A stretch of 64,000 nucleotides of DNA from Ichthyophis bannanicus (Eukaryota; Chordata; Amphibia; Gymnophiona; Ichthyophiidae). This document shows positions 10,341 through 20,608 of the stretch, in pieces. The translations under genes were made by a program, and so were the position numbers. The stretch is from NCBI GenBank assembly GCA_033557465.1, contig JAWIIG010000025.1:5265001-5329000 (forward strand), in the 5' to 3' direction. The number at the start of each line of letters is the position of its first letter. Within the stretch, counting starts at the first letter, position 1. The notes beneath the pieces were generated by a model. It was not told the origin of the DNA, did no database searches, and was given only the letters and a program-made list of their open reading frames with translations.

Positions 10341-10592
10341 TTTAGAGGGAGCCGGAGAGGCCCCGACTCACCTCTAACAGCTGCCGAAGTGAAGTGTCTT
10401 TTTCCTTCACTTCGGCAGCTGTACTGAAGTTTAGAATGCTGACACGCTGAGGTCAAAGGGGACTTCCTGTTTCCCAGCACTCAGCGCGGCAGCATTCTAA
10501 ACTTCAGTACAGCTGCCGAAGTGAAGGAAAAAGACACGCTTCACTTTGGCAGCTGTTAGAGGTGAGCCAGGGCCTCTCTGGCTCCCTCTAAA
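10341..10592. repeat. large palindrome (fold-back repeat), arms about 100 bp
   Basis: The left arm 10341-10441 (TTTAGAGGGAGCC to TTAGAATGCTG) and the right arm 10490-10592 (CAGCATTCTAA to GGCTCCCTCTAAA) are close reverse complements around a spacer of about 48 bp. Each arm contains its own smaller hairpin (CTGCCGAAGTGAAG and CTTCACTTCGGCAG). No transposase frame is present. A fold-back MITE is the likeliest origin, but I found no clear target duplication. Confidence 0.85.
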
Positions 10593-10773
10593 CCGTCCTG
10601 CCTGCCATTCAGTGTGGGATGTTGTTGGCAGGGGACCCCCTGAAGCGCAGGGCCCTGTGCGAACAACATTCTCGCACAATGGACCGGCCGTCCCTGATGC
10701 CATGTAACAGTGTGCTATCCCCTACTTTCTACCCATGGGTAACTCTGTGGACCTTTGATGGTCCTGCCAGGCA

Positions 10774-11133
10774 TTACCTAGCAGTGGCATACCAAGGGCG
10801 GGGTGGGGGGTGCGGCCTGTTCCAGGTGCTGGCAGGGTGCACCCTCGCCAGGCCCACAGAGCCAGCGTGGCAAACTTATTTGTCTGCTTTGCTGCAGTGC
10901 CTTGGGCTCCAGGGGCCTGCTGCTCTTCTCTCTCGGCTGAAGTCTCGTAAGGGCAGGAGGAAAGAGCAGCAGGCCTCTGGAGCATGAGGTACCATGGCAA
11001 ACCCATCTTAAATGTAAATTTGCCGTGCTGCCTCCCTGGGCCTGGTAGGAGATGGGGAGCTGCATCATAGTGCCAGCAGCAGGTGGCACCTGCCCCAGGT
11101 GCAGAGGGGACTGAGAGCGCCACTGTTGCCTAG
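10774..11133. mobile_element. non-autonomous hAT-like MITE, 344 bp, with 8 bp target duplication
   Basis: The element core is 10782-11125. It begins CAGTGGC and ends GCCACTG, an inverted terminal match. It is flanked by TTACCTAG (10774-10781) and TTGCCTAG (11126-11133), an 8 bp duplication with one mismatch, the length hAT transposases produce. Inside there is weaker inverted symmetry, including a clean hairpin around GGCCTGCTGCTCTT (about 10914) and AAGAGCAGCAGGCC (about 10963). It has no transposase and would need an autonomous relative elsewhere in the genome. Confidence 0.8.
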
Positions 11134-12049
11134 GCCCTGTCTGTGCATGTGCTGCTACGTTAGAAATCGCCTGCCTGCTAACTGGATTCCTGTTTACCAT
11201 TCCCTGGTGGTTTCCAGGAACACTAAGACCCCACAAACTTCAGGAGTCACTCAGTTCCTAGAGCTGCACCTACAGACCAAATCCAGAATAATTCTGGGAT
11301 CACAAATCAGTCACACAAAGGTCTAACCAATTAAATGTTTTATTAGGAGAAAGATATTACAATGAGCTATAAAGGTTAAAATCAGCAAACAGGGAAAAGA
11401 CATGGGGATTATATAGTAAATACTAACTATGATTTACTTTAACTAGCCAGTTTCCTGCAAAGCTTCAGTCATTCTCTCCACAGGATACTGTGCACCCTAG
11501 TCAGGACTGAGATTTCTTAAGTCTTGTGCTCGGTCTCTTTGGAGTTAATGCTCAGAACCAATCCTAACCCAGATTACTGGCTTTCTGACCAATATTATTG
11601 CATAACGATCTTAGCAATTTTCCAGGTCATGCTGCTTCTTAGTAACTGGCCCAGTTACTAAAACGCATGACCCGAAAAACTGCAAAGATCATCATACTAG
11701 CTGCAGAAGCCCAAGAGAACATTATTGCATAACCTTGAAATATTCATAAAACAATTTTAGATTATAGCTCATTAGGGAAAGGCAGGAAGTGCCTCCATTT
11801 TCATTCAACAGGGCAGTCCTGGCTGACTAAAGCTAGAGCCTTCCAGCCACCAGGAGTTATAGAATACTGCAGAGGTCAAAGGGTCACTAGCATGGTCACT
11901 TAGGAATTTGCAAGGGGAAGGAAGCTATCACTGAGGAAAACAAAATGTCCCAGGGCAAAACAAGAAATATCTGTGCATTTAAAAAGGAAAAAAAAATCTT
12001 TCACCACAAATAGCATAAAGCTGAATATATATAAACAATTCCCAGTTAG
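11134..12049. other. no recognised gene
   Basis: AT-rich sequence without an open frame of note. The stretch 11290-11400 (ATTAAATGTTTTATTAGGAG) has the feel of a repeat edge, but I cannot assign it. Confidence 0.5.
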
Positions 12050-12121
12050 GAGATGACATCACCCATATGTGAAGACTGATTCCTGCTGTTCCCGAAGATC
12101 ACCTGTTACAGGTGAGTAACT
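12050..12121. repeat. detached outer end of a DIRS terminal repeat
   Basis: ATATGTGAAGACTGATTCCTGC, read as ATATGTGAAGACTG and then ATTCCTGC, is followed by CACCTGTTACAGGTG (12100-12114) and AGTAAC. It matches the last 70 bp of copy B's right end (22605-22663). No matching DIRS body lies to its left. Confidence 0.75.
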
Positions 12122-12960
12122 ACACTTTCATGTGGGGCTTGCTACTCTCGAAGCCTCTAGTTAAGCCCCCTACAGTTGCTTGGTGCTTAAACATGATCCT
12201 CAGACAGCTCATGTGGGCTCCCTTTGAGCCGCTGAACGTGTGTCCACTGAAGTTGGTAACCTGGAAGGACCTCTTCTTAGTGGCAATCACGTCAGGAAAG
12301 GCAAGTGAGCGATCTCCAGGCTCTGGTAGCACATCCTCCATACACCACATTGCATCAGAACCGAGTGGTTCTCCACATGCAATCACGTTTTCTGCCAAAG
12401 ATGGTCTTGGCTCCACCTCAGTCTGTTGTCCTTCGAATGTTTTTCCCTGGCCTCATTTCAACCGTGGTGAGGCAGCATCACACACACTGGACTGCAAGCA
12501 TGCATTGTCCTTCTACTTGGAGCGCACAAAGGTGCACTGTCAATCCTCTTCAGTTGTTGTTCTCCTTCGACCCCAATAGGCTGGGGGTCGTTGTTTTGGA
12601 GCGCACATTATCATTCTGGCTCGCTGATTGCATCGCTCATGCATATTCCTTGACTGGTCTGAGCCTTGAGGGTCATGTCATAGCTCACAGTGTCCGTGCA
12701 ATGGCTGCATCGGTAGCTAACCTCCGTTCTATCTTCACAGAAGAGATCTGCAGGACTGCAACATGGTCATCTGTTCATACCCTTGCAGCCCACTACTGTC
12801 TGGATGGGGATTCCCAATGGGACAGAATTTTGGCCAGGCCATACTCCGGCATCTCTTTGTATCTTGAGGGTCAACTCCTGCCCACCGGCCCTTCGATCTA
12901 TCCAGGCTACCTTCTCAGAAATCCCTTGGTCGATATCAACTGTGGATACTGCATCAGATG
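12122..12960 (+). pseudogene. DIRS tyrosine recombinase, catalytic domain (copy C)
   Basis: The N-terminal piece reads KPLVKPPTVAWCLNMIL then PFEPLNV, matching the KPPIKPPPVAWDL region of copy B. After a frameshift near 12300 a frame of about 218 codons runs to 12961 and contains the HxxR motif (AHSVRAM) and the nucleophile region AAHYCLDGDS. So two of the recombinase catalytic landmarks are visible; the first Arg region is scrambled by the frameshift. The N-terminal DNA-binding part is missing. Not functional. Confidence 0.8.
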
Positions 12961-13063
12961 AGTCCCTCGGCGGGACTGCTTAACTGGTCTTCCTGGATTC
13001 TCCAGTTCTCAATGCCCGGTTGGGCTATTCTTTCTCCAAGGGTTCCGGTAGCCTGAAGCTTGG

Positions 13064-13170
13064 GCATCCCATACGTGAGGACTTATTTTCTGCTTGTTCA
13101 CAGAGAAAGTGTAGTTACTCACCTATAGCAGATGTTCTCCATGAATAGCAAGAATAAGTCCTCACAACCC
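13064..13170. repeat. internal complementary region of DIRS copy C
   Basis: ACGTGAGGACTTATTTTCTGC and the downstream AGCAAGAATAAGTCCTCAC are inverted copies around GTAGTTACTCACCTATAGCAG, matching the outer end at 13340-13395. Confidence 0.8.
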
Positions 13171-13220
13171 TCCCACCTCCCTAGGGTTGTCTTTTGGCTC
13201 CTGCTATATGTTCATAGAGA

Positions 13221-13395
13221 GAATATGGCGCCATGACAGGCAGCGAAGGCAGGTATGCATGCACGGTATACCTCCCAAAAGCTTCCTTTAGAAGCTGGGG
13301 AATGTTCCATGCGGGGCTCCGTTGGTGACATTTCCATGCGTGAGGGCTTATTCCTGCTATTCACGGAGAGCACCTGCTATAGGTGAGTAACTATG
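13221..13395. repeat. right terminal repeat of DIRS copy C
   Basis: It shares the CCCAAAAGCTTCC and GAAGCTGGGGAATG blocks with the terminal repeats of A and B at the same spacing and ends CTATAGGTGAGTAAC. Confidence 0.78.
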
Positions 13396-13411
13396 CTTTA
13401 TGGAAGATAGA

Positions 13412-13665
13412 GAAACATAGAAATATGATGACAGAAAAAGACCACATGGCCTATCTAGTCTGTCCTTCCATATCAACAACTACAACAGTCCCCTTTTTAC
13501 CTTTAGAGATCCTCTGTGTTTGTCCCATGCTTTTTTGAATTCAGTTACTGTCCTCATCTCTACTACCTCCACTGGGAGACTATTCCATGGATCCACTACT
13601 CTTTCCGTAAAGAAATATTTCTGCATATCACTCCTATAGAAACATAGAAATATGATGACAGAAAA
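13412..13665 (-). mobile_element. CR1 LINE 3' UTR fragment(s), inverted
   Basis: It is the reverse complement of the CR1 3' end at 38800-38962: blocks CCACATGGCCTATCTAGTCTG, AGAGATCCTCTGTG and GTAGATAATTCC-like spacing with CTCCACTGGGAGACTATTCC. The terminal sequence GAAACATAGAAATATGATG occurs at both ends (13412 and 13639), so it is either a fragment inserted into another CR1 tail or two tails back to back. Confidence 0.8.
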
Positions 13666-13966
13666 GATACTTAACCTAAAAATATTTAAATGGCACCTCT
13701 GGACTTCACAGCAAAAGTGGAAGGTTTTGTAAATTCGGATGAATGTGCAGTATTTGCAGCTGTATCTCTGAGAAACAAAACCTGATGTTGAGAGTCAGAA
13801 AATTTGTTGAATAGTTTTGATATACTACTATACCTAATAAAAACATAAAACAAAATTAACTTCTGAGTTTATATCCTGCCATGTATATGTGAATGTTTTC
13901 CATCTCTCTTGTGTGGATTTACACAACTACATTTTTTGACCTATAAAAGGGGAATCTTTTTATAAT
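13666..13966. other. no recognised gene
   Basis: AT-rich, with no open frame or motif that I can assign. Confidence 0.5.
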
Positions 13967-14073
13967 GAAAATCTTTGCTATCTCGATTAGGTCGTAAGCT
14001 CTCTAGAGCAGGGCTCTATGTCTGCTTTGTAATGCTATACAATTGATAAGTAGTAGTAGTAGTAGTAGTAGTG
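13967..14073 (+). mobile_element. L2 LINE 3' tail
   Basis: The L2-type ending is seen: GTCGTAAGCTCTCTAGAGCAG, then TAATGCTATACAATTGATAAG and a (TAG)n tail. It is like the tail at 49500-49598 but 5'-truncated to about 100 bp. Confidence 0.75.
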
Positions 14074-14191
14074 ACTGTTTCCTTGCCAAGTAATAAATAT
14101 TCCATAACTCCTAGGGTACAGACTATGGAAACAAAAAAGCAAGATAGGGGGGTCTGTCTACTAAACAGCGTTAGTAGACAGACTAACTTGG

Positions 14192-14389
14192 TTTATGGAA
14201 AGGTCCATAAATCATTATAAAAGGGCACCCGGGAAATCCACTGCTTGCCCCAGTACAAGCATTGTGGAACCTGTGTCCTTTGGGGAAACTGCTAGGTACT
14301 TGTGACCTAGACTGGCCACTGTTGGAAACAGGATATCGGGCTTGATGGACCTTGGTCTGATCCAATATGGCATATCTTATGTTCTTAGC
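14192..14389 (+). mobile_element. CR1 LINE 3' tail
   Basis: GACTGGCCACTGTTGGAAAC, then GGCTTGATGGACCTTGGTCTG and the end TCTTATGTTCTTA are the CR1 3' end also seen at 1550-1635 and, inverted, at 42636-42895. Confidence 0.8.
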
Positions 14390-14709
14390 TGCTACCATGG
14401 GGCTAATGTGGAAATACTGCCCGGCAATAACAGCTGATGTGGTCAGAATGCAGATATCACAGACATTTCCTGCAATATCTGCATTTTGCATGGTGGACTC
14501 GGGGTTTAGTGGGGGGGGGGGAGAGATGGACTCAGGGCAGGGAGTAGGCGGCCAATTTTCGGCAGCCACTGTGTGAAATTTTGTTTCCGTGATGGCTGCA
14601 AAAATTGGCTCGATTGCGGCTACAGATAATGTCGCCTCCAAGAAGTGGCATTAGCTGCAGCCAATGGAATTGACATCTCTAAAAAAAAAACCTAGCTTCT
14701 AAAAATCTT
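14390..14709. other. no recognised gene; upstream flank of DIRS copy B
   Basis: It holds a run of G at 14511-14520 and no open frame that I would call. The left terminal repeat of DIRS copy B should lie here but is absent, so copy B is truncated or rearranged at its 5' end. Confidence 0.5.
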
Positions 14710-14779
14710 TTCTTTAGGAGCCTATCCCCTCTCGGCGTTAGGCGCCATTTTGGGCACTAGACCCATTTTTTCTTCAAAC

Positions 14780-16636
14780 ATGGAAAAACCAGCTAGTGGT
14801 TTTAAGAAATGTTCTAAATGTGGTGGTACCATATCCGTGACAGAACCCATGAATGGTGTCTTAAATGTTTAGGTCCTGACTATTCTCCATCTGAGTGTCT
14901 CTCCTGCAGAAAGATGACTAAGAGGGGCCTGCAGAATAGAGCTGCAAACTCGGTACCCTTTTTGCCGCTGATACAATGTCCGTTGCATCAACGTCTTCCA
15001 GGGCTTCATCTTCCTCCCATGGATCTCAGGTAACTAAACCTAAGTCTTCTAAAACTGGCCGGTCCTCAAAGGGTAGATCTCCTAAGTATCGAGATGCCAC
15101 TGGTGTTGCCCTCGAGGAAAGTTCACTGGCAAAACAGCCCCAGTGGGAGGCCTCGGTCTCCAAAGCATTAACGAGGCTTCAGAATGTTCCAGAAGCTTCA
15201 ACCTCTGCAGAACTACTGGTGCCATGTTCTGGGGTCGTGGCCGCTTCCACCGGTACCAACACCCAGGCATCGGCAGGAGCGATGGATCAGAGAATCCTCG
15301 CTATCGAACGCAGTTTAGCGGCTCTCTTACTAGCTTTGGTACCGCTAAGACTGCTACAGACGGTTCCACAGGTATCGGTACCAACATTGGTGCCGGTACC
15401 GAGTGCACCTGCCTTGGCAGGTATGCTACCCCCATTCCGAGCCTTGAGTCTATCTCAGCTATCGAGGGGCCGGTACCGAGACACCCCAATACCGACTTTG
15501 AGTGGCACCGGTACCGGTACCGAGCGTTGCAGGAACACCCGGCACAGAGATATTTCAAATCCTCTGATTCCGATGACTCTGATGACTCTGCCGGTACTAG
15601 AGCCCTTCCAGAGGATCCATCTCCTTCCCTTCAACGCAGAATATCTCCTCCAGAAGACATGTCCTTCCAGGATTTCATACGTGATGTAGCTCGAGGTCTT
15701 GCAATCACGGTGACTCCAGAAAAGGAACCCAGAGCAGAAGAATTAGAAATTCTTCAATATCCTAAGGCTCCTAAAGAGGCAGCTACCCTGCCCATTCATA
15801 GGATCTTGCAGGATCTTATGCTAAGAATGTGGGAAACCCCTTTAACGGTGCCTCCACCCTCCCGACGACTTGATACCATGTACCGAATTCCAAGCTGTCC
15901 TGGGTTTCAAAAGACTCAGTTACCACACCATTCAATGGTAGTGGAATCGGCAATGCATAGGATTAAGAGTGCTAAAACGCATTCCTCCAATCCTCCGGGC
16001 CGTGAGTCGAGGACACTCGATGCCTTTGGGCGTCGATGCTTCCAATGCTCCATGTTGGCAGCCAGGATCAGTTCTTACATCCTCTATATGGGAATGTTCC
16101 TCAAAGACGTTACAGGAGACTTGGAGCTCATGAGCCCTCTTCTTCCTGAGGACAAAAGAGGGGATTTTCTTATTCTGGTTAAACACGCCCAGGATGTCTC
16201 TAAGTTTGTGAACCGTGCAACCTTGGATTGCTTTAAATGTATTAGCAGAACCTCTGCTATTTCTATCAGTGTACGTCGTATTGCCTGGCTCCAGGCATCG
16301 GACTTAGAACAATGGGTGCAAGAGAAACTGGGAAATATTCCTTGCACTGGAGAAAATTTCCTTGGCAAGGATTGGCAAGACAAGGCAAATCAGCTTGAAT
16401 CTGAAAATACTACCTTGAACAGTCTATCAAAGTCTACAGCCAACCCAGCAAAGAAAAAGTCAGCCAAGAAACCCTTTTTCAACAAGAAAAAGAGGTTTTA
16501 CCCATCTTACACCCATCATGCTCACTGTCCAGTTCATGTTCCCCAAAAGGGGAACCAACAGAACAGACAGCAGCGGAAGCCACAAGTTCTAAGAACTCAA
16601 TCAGCTTCACAAGCTCAGACTCCTCAGGGGCTTTGA
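14780..16636 (+). pseudogene. DIRS gag-like protein (copy B)
   Basis: Start ATG 14780 (MEKPASGFKKCSKC) matches copy A. A 1 bp loss near 14845 shifts the frame so the zinc cluster continues as WCLKCLGPDYSPSECLSC. Further shifts occur near 14950 and 15600. From about 15580 to the stop at 16634-16636 the frame is open for roughly 350 codons and holds the conserved C-terminal domain (FQDFIRDVARGLAITV, EILQYPKAPKEA, LDAFGRRCF, SYILYMGMFLK, IAWLQASDLEQW) and a Lys-rich tail (PAKKKSAKKPFF). The middle (15240-15560) is dense in GGTACC. As in copy A, a nucleic-acid-binding structural role is inferred. Confidence 0.8.
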
Positions 16637-16790
16637 CTCTTTCCTAGAGAACTTAGTCTTTCTGCCCCTGAAAGGTTCAGAACCCCTCACCATTCCAGGA
16701 AGGTTATGCCATTTTGCCAGGAGATGGCAACAAATAACTTCAGAAAACTGGACTCTGTCCATTGTACGAGAGGGGTACAGATTTCACTTT

Positions 16791-19146
16791 ATTTATTTAT
16801 TTATTTCTCTTATATACCGCGCTCTTCAACATCAGTGCAGTTTACATGGAACATTTAGGTTTTACGATGGGGTTAACCGTAAAAATACAGATAACAGGTA
16901 ACTCAACTTGGATAGTCAAAATTAACTATTTACACATACTTAATACATAGTAGTATTTACATATTATACAACATTTTGAGGGATGTTACAGTGAACATGG
17001 AGTTTATTTGTGGGAAGGTCGAGATGGTGCACTTTCATTTGGGTAACATTCGAGGAAAAGGTGGTGTTTCAATGCCCTTCTGAATTTAGTCAGTTCCGGG
17101 ATTGCTCGTATGTTGGGAGGCAGGGCATTCCAGTATCTGGGAGCACTGATACTGAAGGCCCTGCTTGCTGTAGCCTGTGTACACTGGGTCATTGTTTTGG
17201 CGATTGCCAGGTTGTTTATTGCTGTGGTTCTTCTGGCTCTATTGGGGGGGGGTAATGTGAGTGAGACAAGCGAGTGACGGGGGGGAGAGCCCATTTATGT
17301 TCTTGAATGTTAGCAGTAATGTTTTGAATACGATCCTACAGTGGATAGGGAGCCAGTGGAGACTTTTGAGGATGGATGTTATATGGTCTCGCCTCGAGGC
17401 CCCATTCAGAACTCTGGCTGCGGTGTTCATGGCAAGCTGGAGCGGGCTCAGGGTGGATTTAGGGAGCCCTTGGAGGATCGCGTTGGCATAGTTAAGGTGT
17501 GGAATGGTTACAGCCTGGAATATAGTTCTGAAGTCGTCTGGTTGTAAAAGAGGACGTAGATGTTTGAGCGTCCTAATTTTGTGATAAGTTGATTTGACCA
17601 TGTTGCCAATGTGTGTCTTCATGTTAAGGCTCTGGTCTAGAGTAACACCCAGGTAATGGATTGTGGGCTTGGTTTGAAGCTCTATATCGCCGAGTTTTAG
17701 GTGGGTTGGTGGGGAGAAGTTAGAGTTTCTGGTAATGTCTTTTTGTGTTGTATGCGAAGATTCTGATTCTGGAGCCATCTTTCTACTGCGCTGAAACATT
17801 CCGTAAGGGGTGAGAGGTCAGTTTGGTCAGCCTTGAACGGCGTGTAGAGCAGGACGTCGTCTGCATATATCATGCATTCAATGCCGAATGAACGAATGAT
17901 GTCGCAGACTGGCTGCATGTAGATATTAAACATTAGTGCTGAAAGGGAGGATCCTTGTGGGACACCTTGTTTCTGATGGAATGGTTTGGATGTAGAGGTT
18001 TCGGTTCGCACATGTTGCCATCTGTTGGTTAGGTATGACTTGCACCAAGTTAGTGCTAAGCCGCCAATGACCTTCTCTTCGAGCCGTTTCAGGAGAGTGT
18101 GGTGACATACTGAGTCAAATGCTGCGGCTATGTCTAGGAATATAAGGGCCACGCCGCGCTGGATGTTATCAATTGTGGTGAGTATGTTATTGAAGAGGGT
18201 GGTGAGTAGGGTCTCCACACCATGAGCCTCTCTAAAGCCATGTTGGCAGTGGTCAAGAGGAGCGGCATTGTCGTTGTGATGCTGGAGCTGACCTTGGACC
18301 TCCTTTTCGATTATCTTGGCCAGCAGTGGAATACTGGCAATTGGCCTGTATGATTCAACTTTCTGGGGGTCGAGCTTGGAGTTTTTTTAGCAGAGGTCTA
18401 ATGGATGTGTGTTTGAGACTTAGGGGGAATAATCCTGCAGAGAATGATGTGTTAAAGAGTTTAGCTATGAAGGGGCTGAACTCTGTCCTTAGTTCCTTTA
18501 TCCAAAAAGCCGGACATGGATCGGTCTGGGCCGTGGTTGTGTTGATTGCAGAGATTAAGTCTGCGATTTGCTTAGCGGAGGGGGTGGTGAAGGTTGTCAA
18601 CGTCGCTATGCATGCTGGTCCCTTAGTGCTGGTAAGAATGGTCTTGCTGGTTTGGAGTAACTTTGATTGAAGGAAGTCTGCATAGTCTTCGGCGAGAATC
18701 TCTGTTGTTTTCTCCGGTCCTGGTTCCTTCGTTAGGTTTTTGACGAGGGTAAAGAGGTCATGTGGTTTATTTAATGATCTCATTAGCGTGTTAGTGTGAG
18801 CTTGTTTCATTTTCTCGGATATCGCGGATCGGTGGGTTGCGAGTTGTAGGTTGTAAGCTTCCAGATCTTTGGTTGAGCGTGAGCGTCTCTATCGCCTTTC
18901 GAGTTTCCTAAATTTGAGAAGCGAGGTCCTCAGGTCATTGGAGAACCAAGATGCTGTGGGTCTTTTCCTTGGGTTTTTGTTGTGTCCTGTATGTTGCGCG
19001 ATAGTACTGAGACTATCATTCCAGTTGGAGACCAGTCTGTCGGGGTCCGTCGTTGTCAAGCCTAGTAGGGGTTGTGTGTGGTTTATGATGGCTTCCTTGT
19101 TGATTGGTTGGAAACTTCGTGAGGGCGGTCTTGTGGTCTTCCACAG
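16791..19146 (-). mobile_element. L2-type LINE inserted in DIRS copy B, 5'-truncated
   Basis: It lies on the minus strand. Its 3' end is at the left: (ATTT)n at 16791-16806, then TATATACCGCGCTCTTCAAC and GCAGTTTACATG on the + strand, which inverted is the tail also carried by the SINEs here. The body encodes the region between endonuclease and RT, the whole RT and the C-terminal domain. The right edge at about 19146 lies in the endonuclease to RT linker, so the endonuclease is missing. DIRS sequence resumes with CATGCCCCCTCCTAC, as in copy A. Confidence 0.88.
17020..19146 (-). pseudogene. L2 LINE reverse transcriptase, C-terminal two thirds of ORF2
   Basis: Read on the minus strand from 19146 leftwards: a linker (RKRPTASWFSNDL), an RT N-terminal part (MKQAHTNTLMRSL, then PAFWIKEL and RPLLKK, 18810-18355), the fingers and palm (FLDIAAAFDSV, GVPQGSSLSALMFNIY, and catalytic YADDVLLY near 17870), then LGVTLDQSLNMKTHI, LNYANAILQGLP, and SLHWLPI (17799-17300). 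The C-terminal piece FSISAPRYWNALP and FRRALKHHLF follow near 17200-17020. It is broken by several frameshifts (near 18250, 17740 and 17290). The YADD box is intact. RT motifs and the SLHWLPI block place it in the L2 group; I am less sure of the exact subfamily. Confidence 0.85.
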
Positions 19147-19952
19147 CATGCCCCCTCCTACAATCATAAAGCAGTTCAATTCTCAGGTCCCTGTCACCAA
19201 CCTCTTGGGTCAGGATGTCGCATCACTTCTTGCTCAAGGAGCAATAGAAGAAGTACCCATACCCCAACAGGGGACGGGATTCTACTCCCCCCTATTTTCT
19301 CATTCCCAAGAAAACAGGGGGACACAGGCCTATTCTGGACCTCAGAAAATTAAACAAATATCTGTTCCAAGAAAAATTCAAAATGATCTCCCTCGGAACA
19401 CTCCTGCCATACCTTCAGAGTCAGGACTGGCAATGTTCTCTAGATCTAAAGGACGCATATACTCATATTCTCATCCATACAGATCACAGGAAATTCCTTC
19501 AATTCCTTTTCCAGGGAAGAAACTTCCAATACAAGGTTCTTTCCTTCGGTCTGGTTTCTGCCCCAAGAGTCTTCACAAAATGCATGTCAGTAGTAGCAGC
19601 ATTCCTGAGAACTCTGGGAATATTCATCTTCAACTACTTAGATAACTGGCTCATTCGAGCACCAACAGCTCCAGAAGCCAGCTTCGCTCTTTCTCGCACT
19701 CCTTCAGTATTTGGGACTGGTCATAAAACCTCCCAAAATCTCATCTCACCCCTTTGTAGTTTCTAGAATTCATAGGGGCTCGTCTAGACACAAGGCAGTC
19801 AAGGGCTTTCCTGCCACAACCACATTGTCTTCGTATAATACAGCTGGCATCCCAAACAGCTCTGAAGGTCTTCCTGACTGCTTGGGAAATGTTTCAGCTC
19901 CTGGGGCATATGGCATCCACTGTCCATGTGGTTCCCTATGCTCGCCTCCACA

Positions 19953-20209
19953 TTTATTTATTTATTTATTTATATTCTCTTATATACCGCGCTATTCTGC
20001 ATCAGTGCGGTTTACACTGAACAAACTAAAATTACATTGAACAGGGCATTATAACTTGGAGATAAATATTTTACAGGGGACATGGGCTATGGAGGGTTAA
20101 GTGGCTTGCCCAAGACCACAAGGTGCACCTGTGGGACTAGAAACCCCAGTCCTTCCGGCCCAAGGTTGCTGTCCTCTAGTGGGATTTGAACCCCTGACCT
20201 TCCGGCCTG
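19953..20209 (-). mobile_element. SINE inserted in the RT of DIRS copy B
   Basis: On the + strand it starts with (TTTA)n, then TATATACCGCGCTATTCTGC and GTGCGGTTTACACTG, then GGAGGGTTAAGTGGCTTGCC, CTTCCGGCCCAAGG and GGGATTTGAACCCC, the inverted B box. It stops before the A box, so it is slightly 5'-truncated. The flanking RT reads through as CTCGCCTCCACAT then ACAGCCCAGTGGACC once it is removed (compare 6326-6354 in copy A). Confidence 0.9.
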
Positions 20210-20608
20210 AACAGCCCAGTGGACCCTATCCTCTCAGTGGACACAGACCTCGGGTCGCCTATCGGACAAAATCAGAAACTCCACACGTCTCATTTCGTCC
20301 TTCCAATGGTGGCAATCCTTGGAAAACCTCCTCATAGGTTCTCCTTTCCAGCAGCCCCTATGCCAAGCCACCCTAACAGATGCGTCCAAGTTGGGTTGGG
20401 GAGCTCACTTGCACGATCTCTTGACTCAGGGTCTCTGGACCCCACAGGAAGCTTGTCTTCACATAAACCTCCTAGAACTCAGAGCCATCTTTCATGCTCT
20501 TCGAGTATTCCAGGCCTAGCTCAGCTACAAGACAGTCCTGGTTCAAACCGACAATCAAGTAGCCATGTTCTATGTGAATAAGCAGGGCGGAATGGGCTCT
20601 CTGTCGTT

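Larger units (their letters stand above)
12122..13395 (+). mobile_element. DIRS copy C, 3' fragment
   Basis: It holds a recombinase remnant (12122-12960), an internal complementary region (13064-13170) and a right terminal repeat (13221-13395). gag and RT are absent. It begins directly against the detached terminus at 12121. Its terminal sequences (TGAGGGCTTATTCCTGC) differ from copies A and B, so it represents another subfamily, related to the element at 1-911. Confidence 0.8.

Noticed and set aside
10619..11236. Several overlapping open frames on both strands
   Set aside because: They lie across the GC-rich hairpin MITE and its flanks, have no recognisable domain, and fit composition.
11290..11420. 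Possible LTR or primer-binding edge
   Set aside because: No second LTR, no tRNA-complementary primer site that I can confirm and no gag-pol nearby.
14152..14184. Small perfect hairpin GTCTGTCTACTAA / TTAGTAGACAGAC
   Set aside because: Too short for an element and without a tract after it; vertebrate DNA has many such hairpins. It could be the relic of a MITE end.
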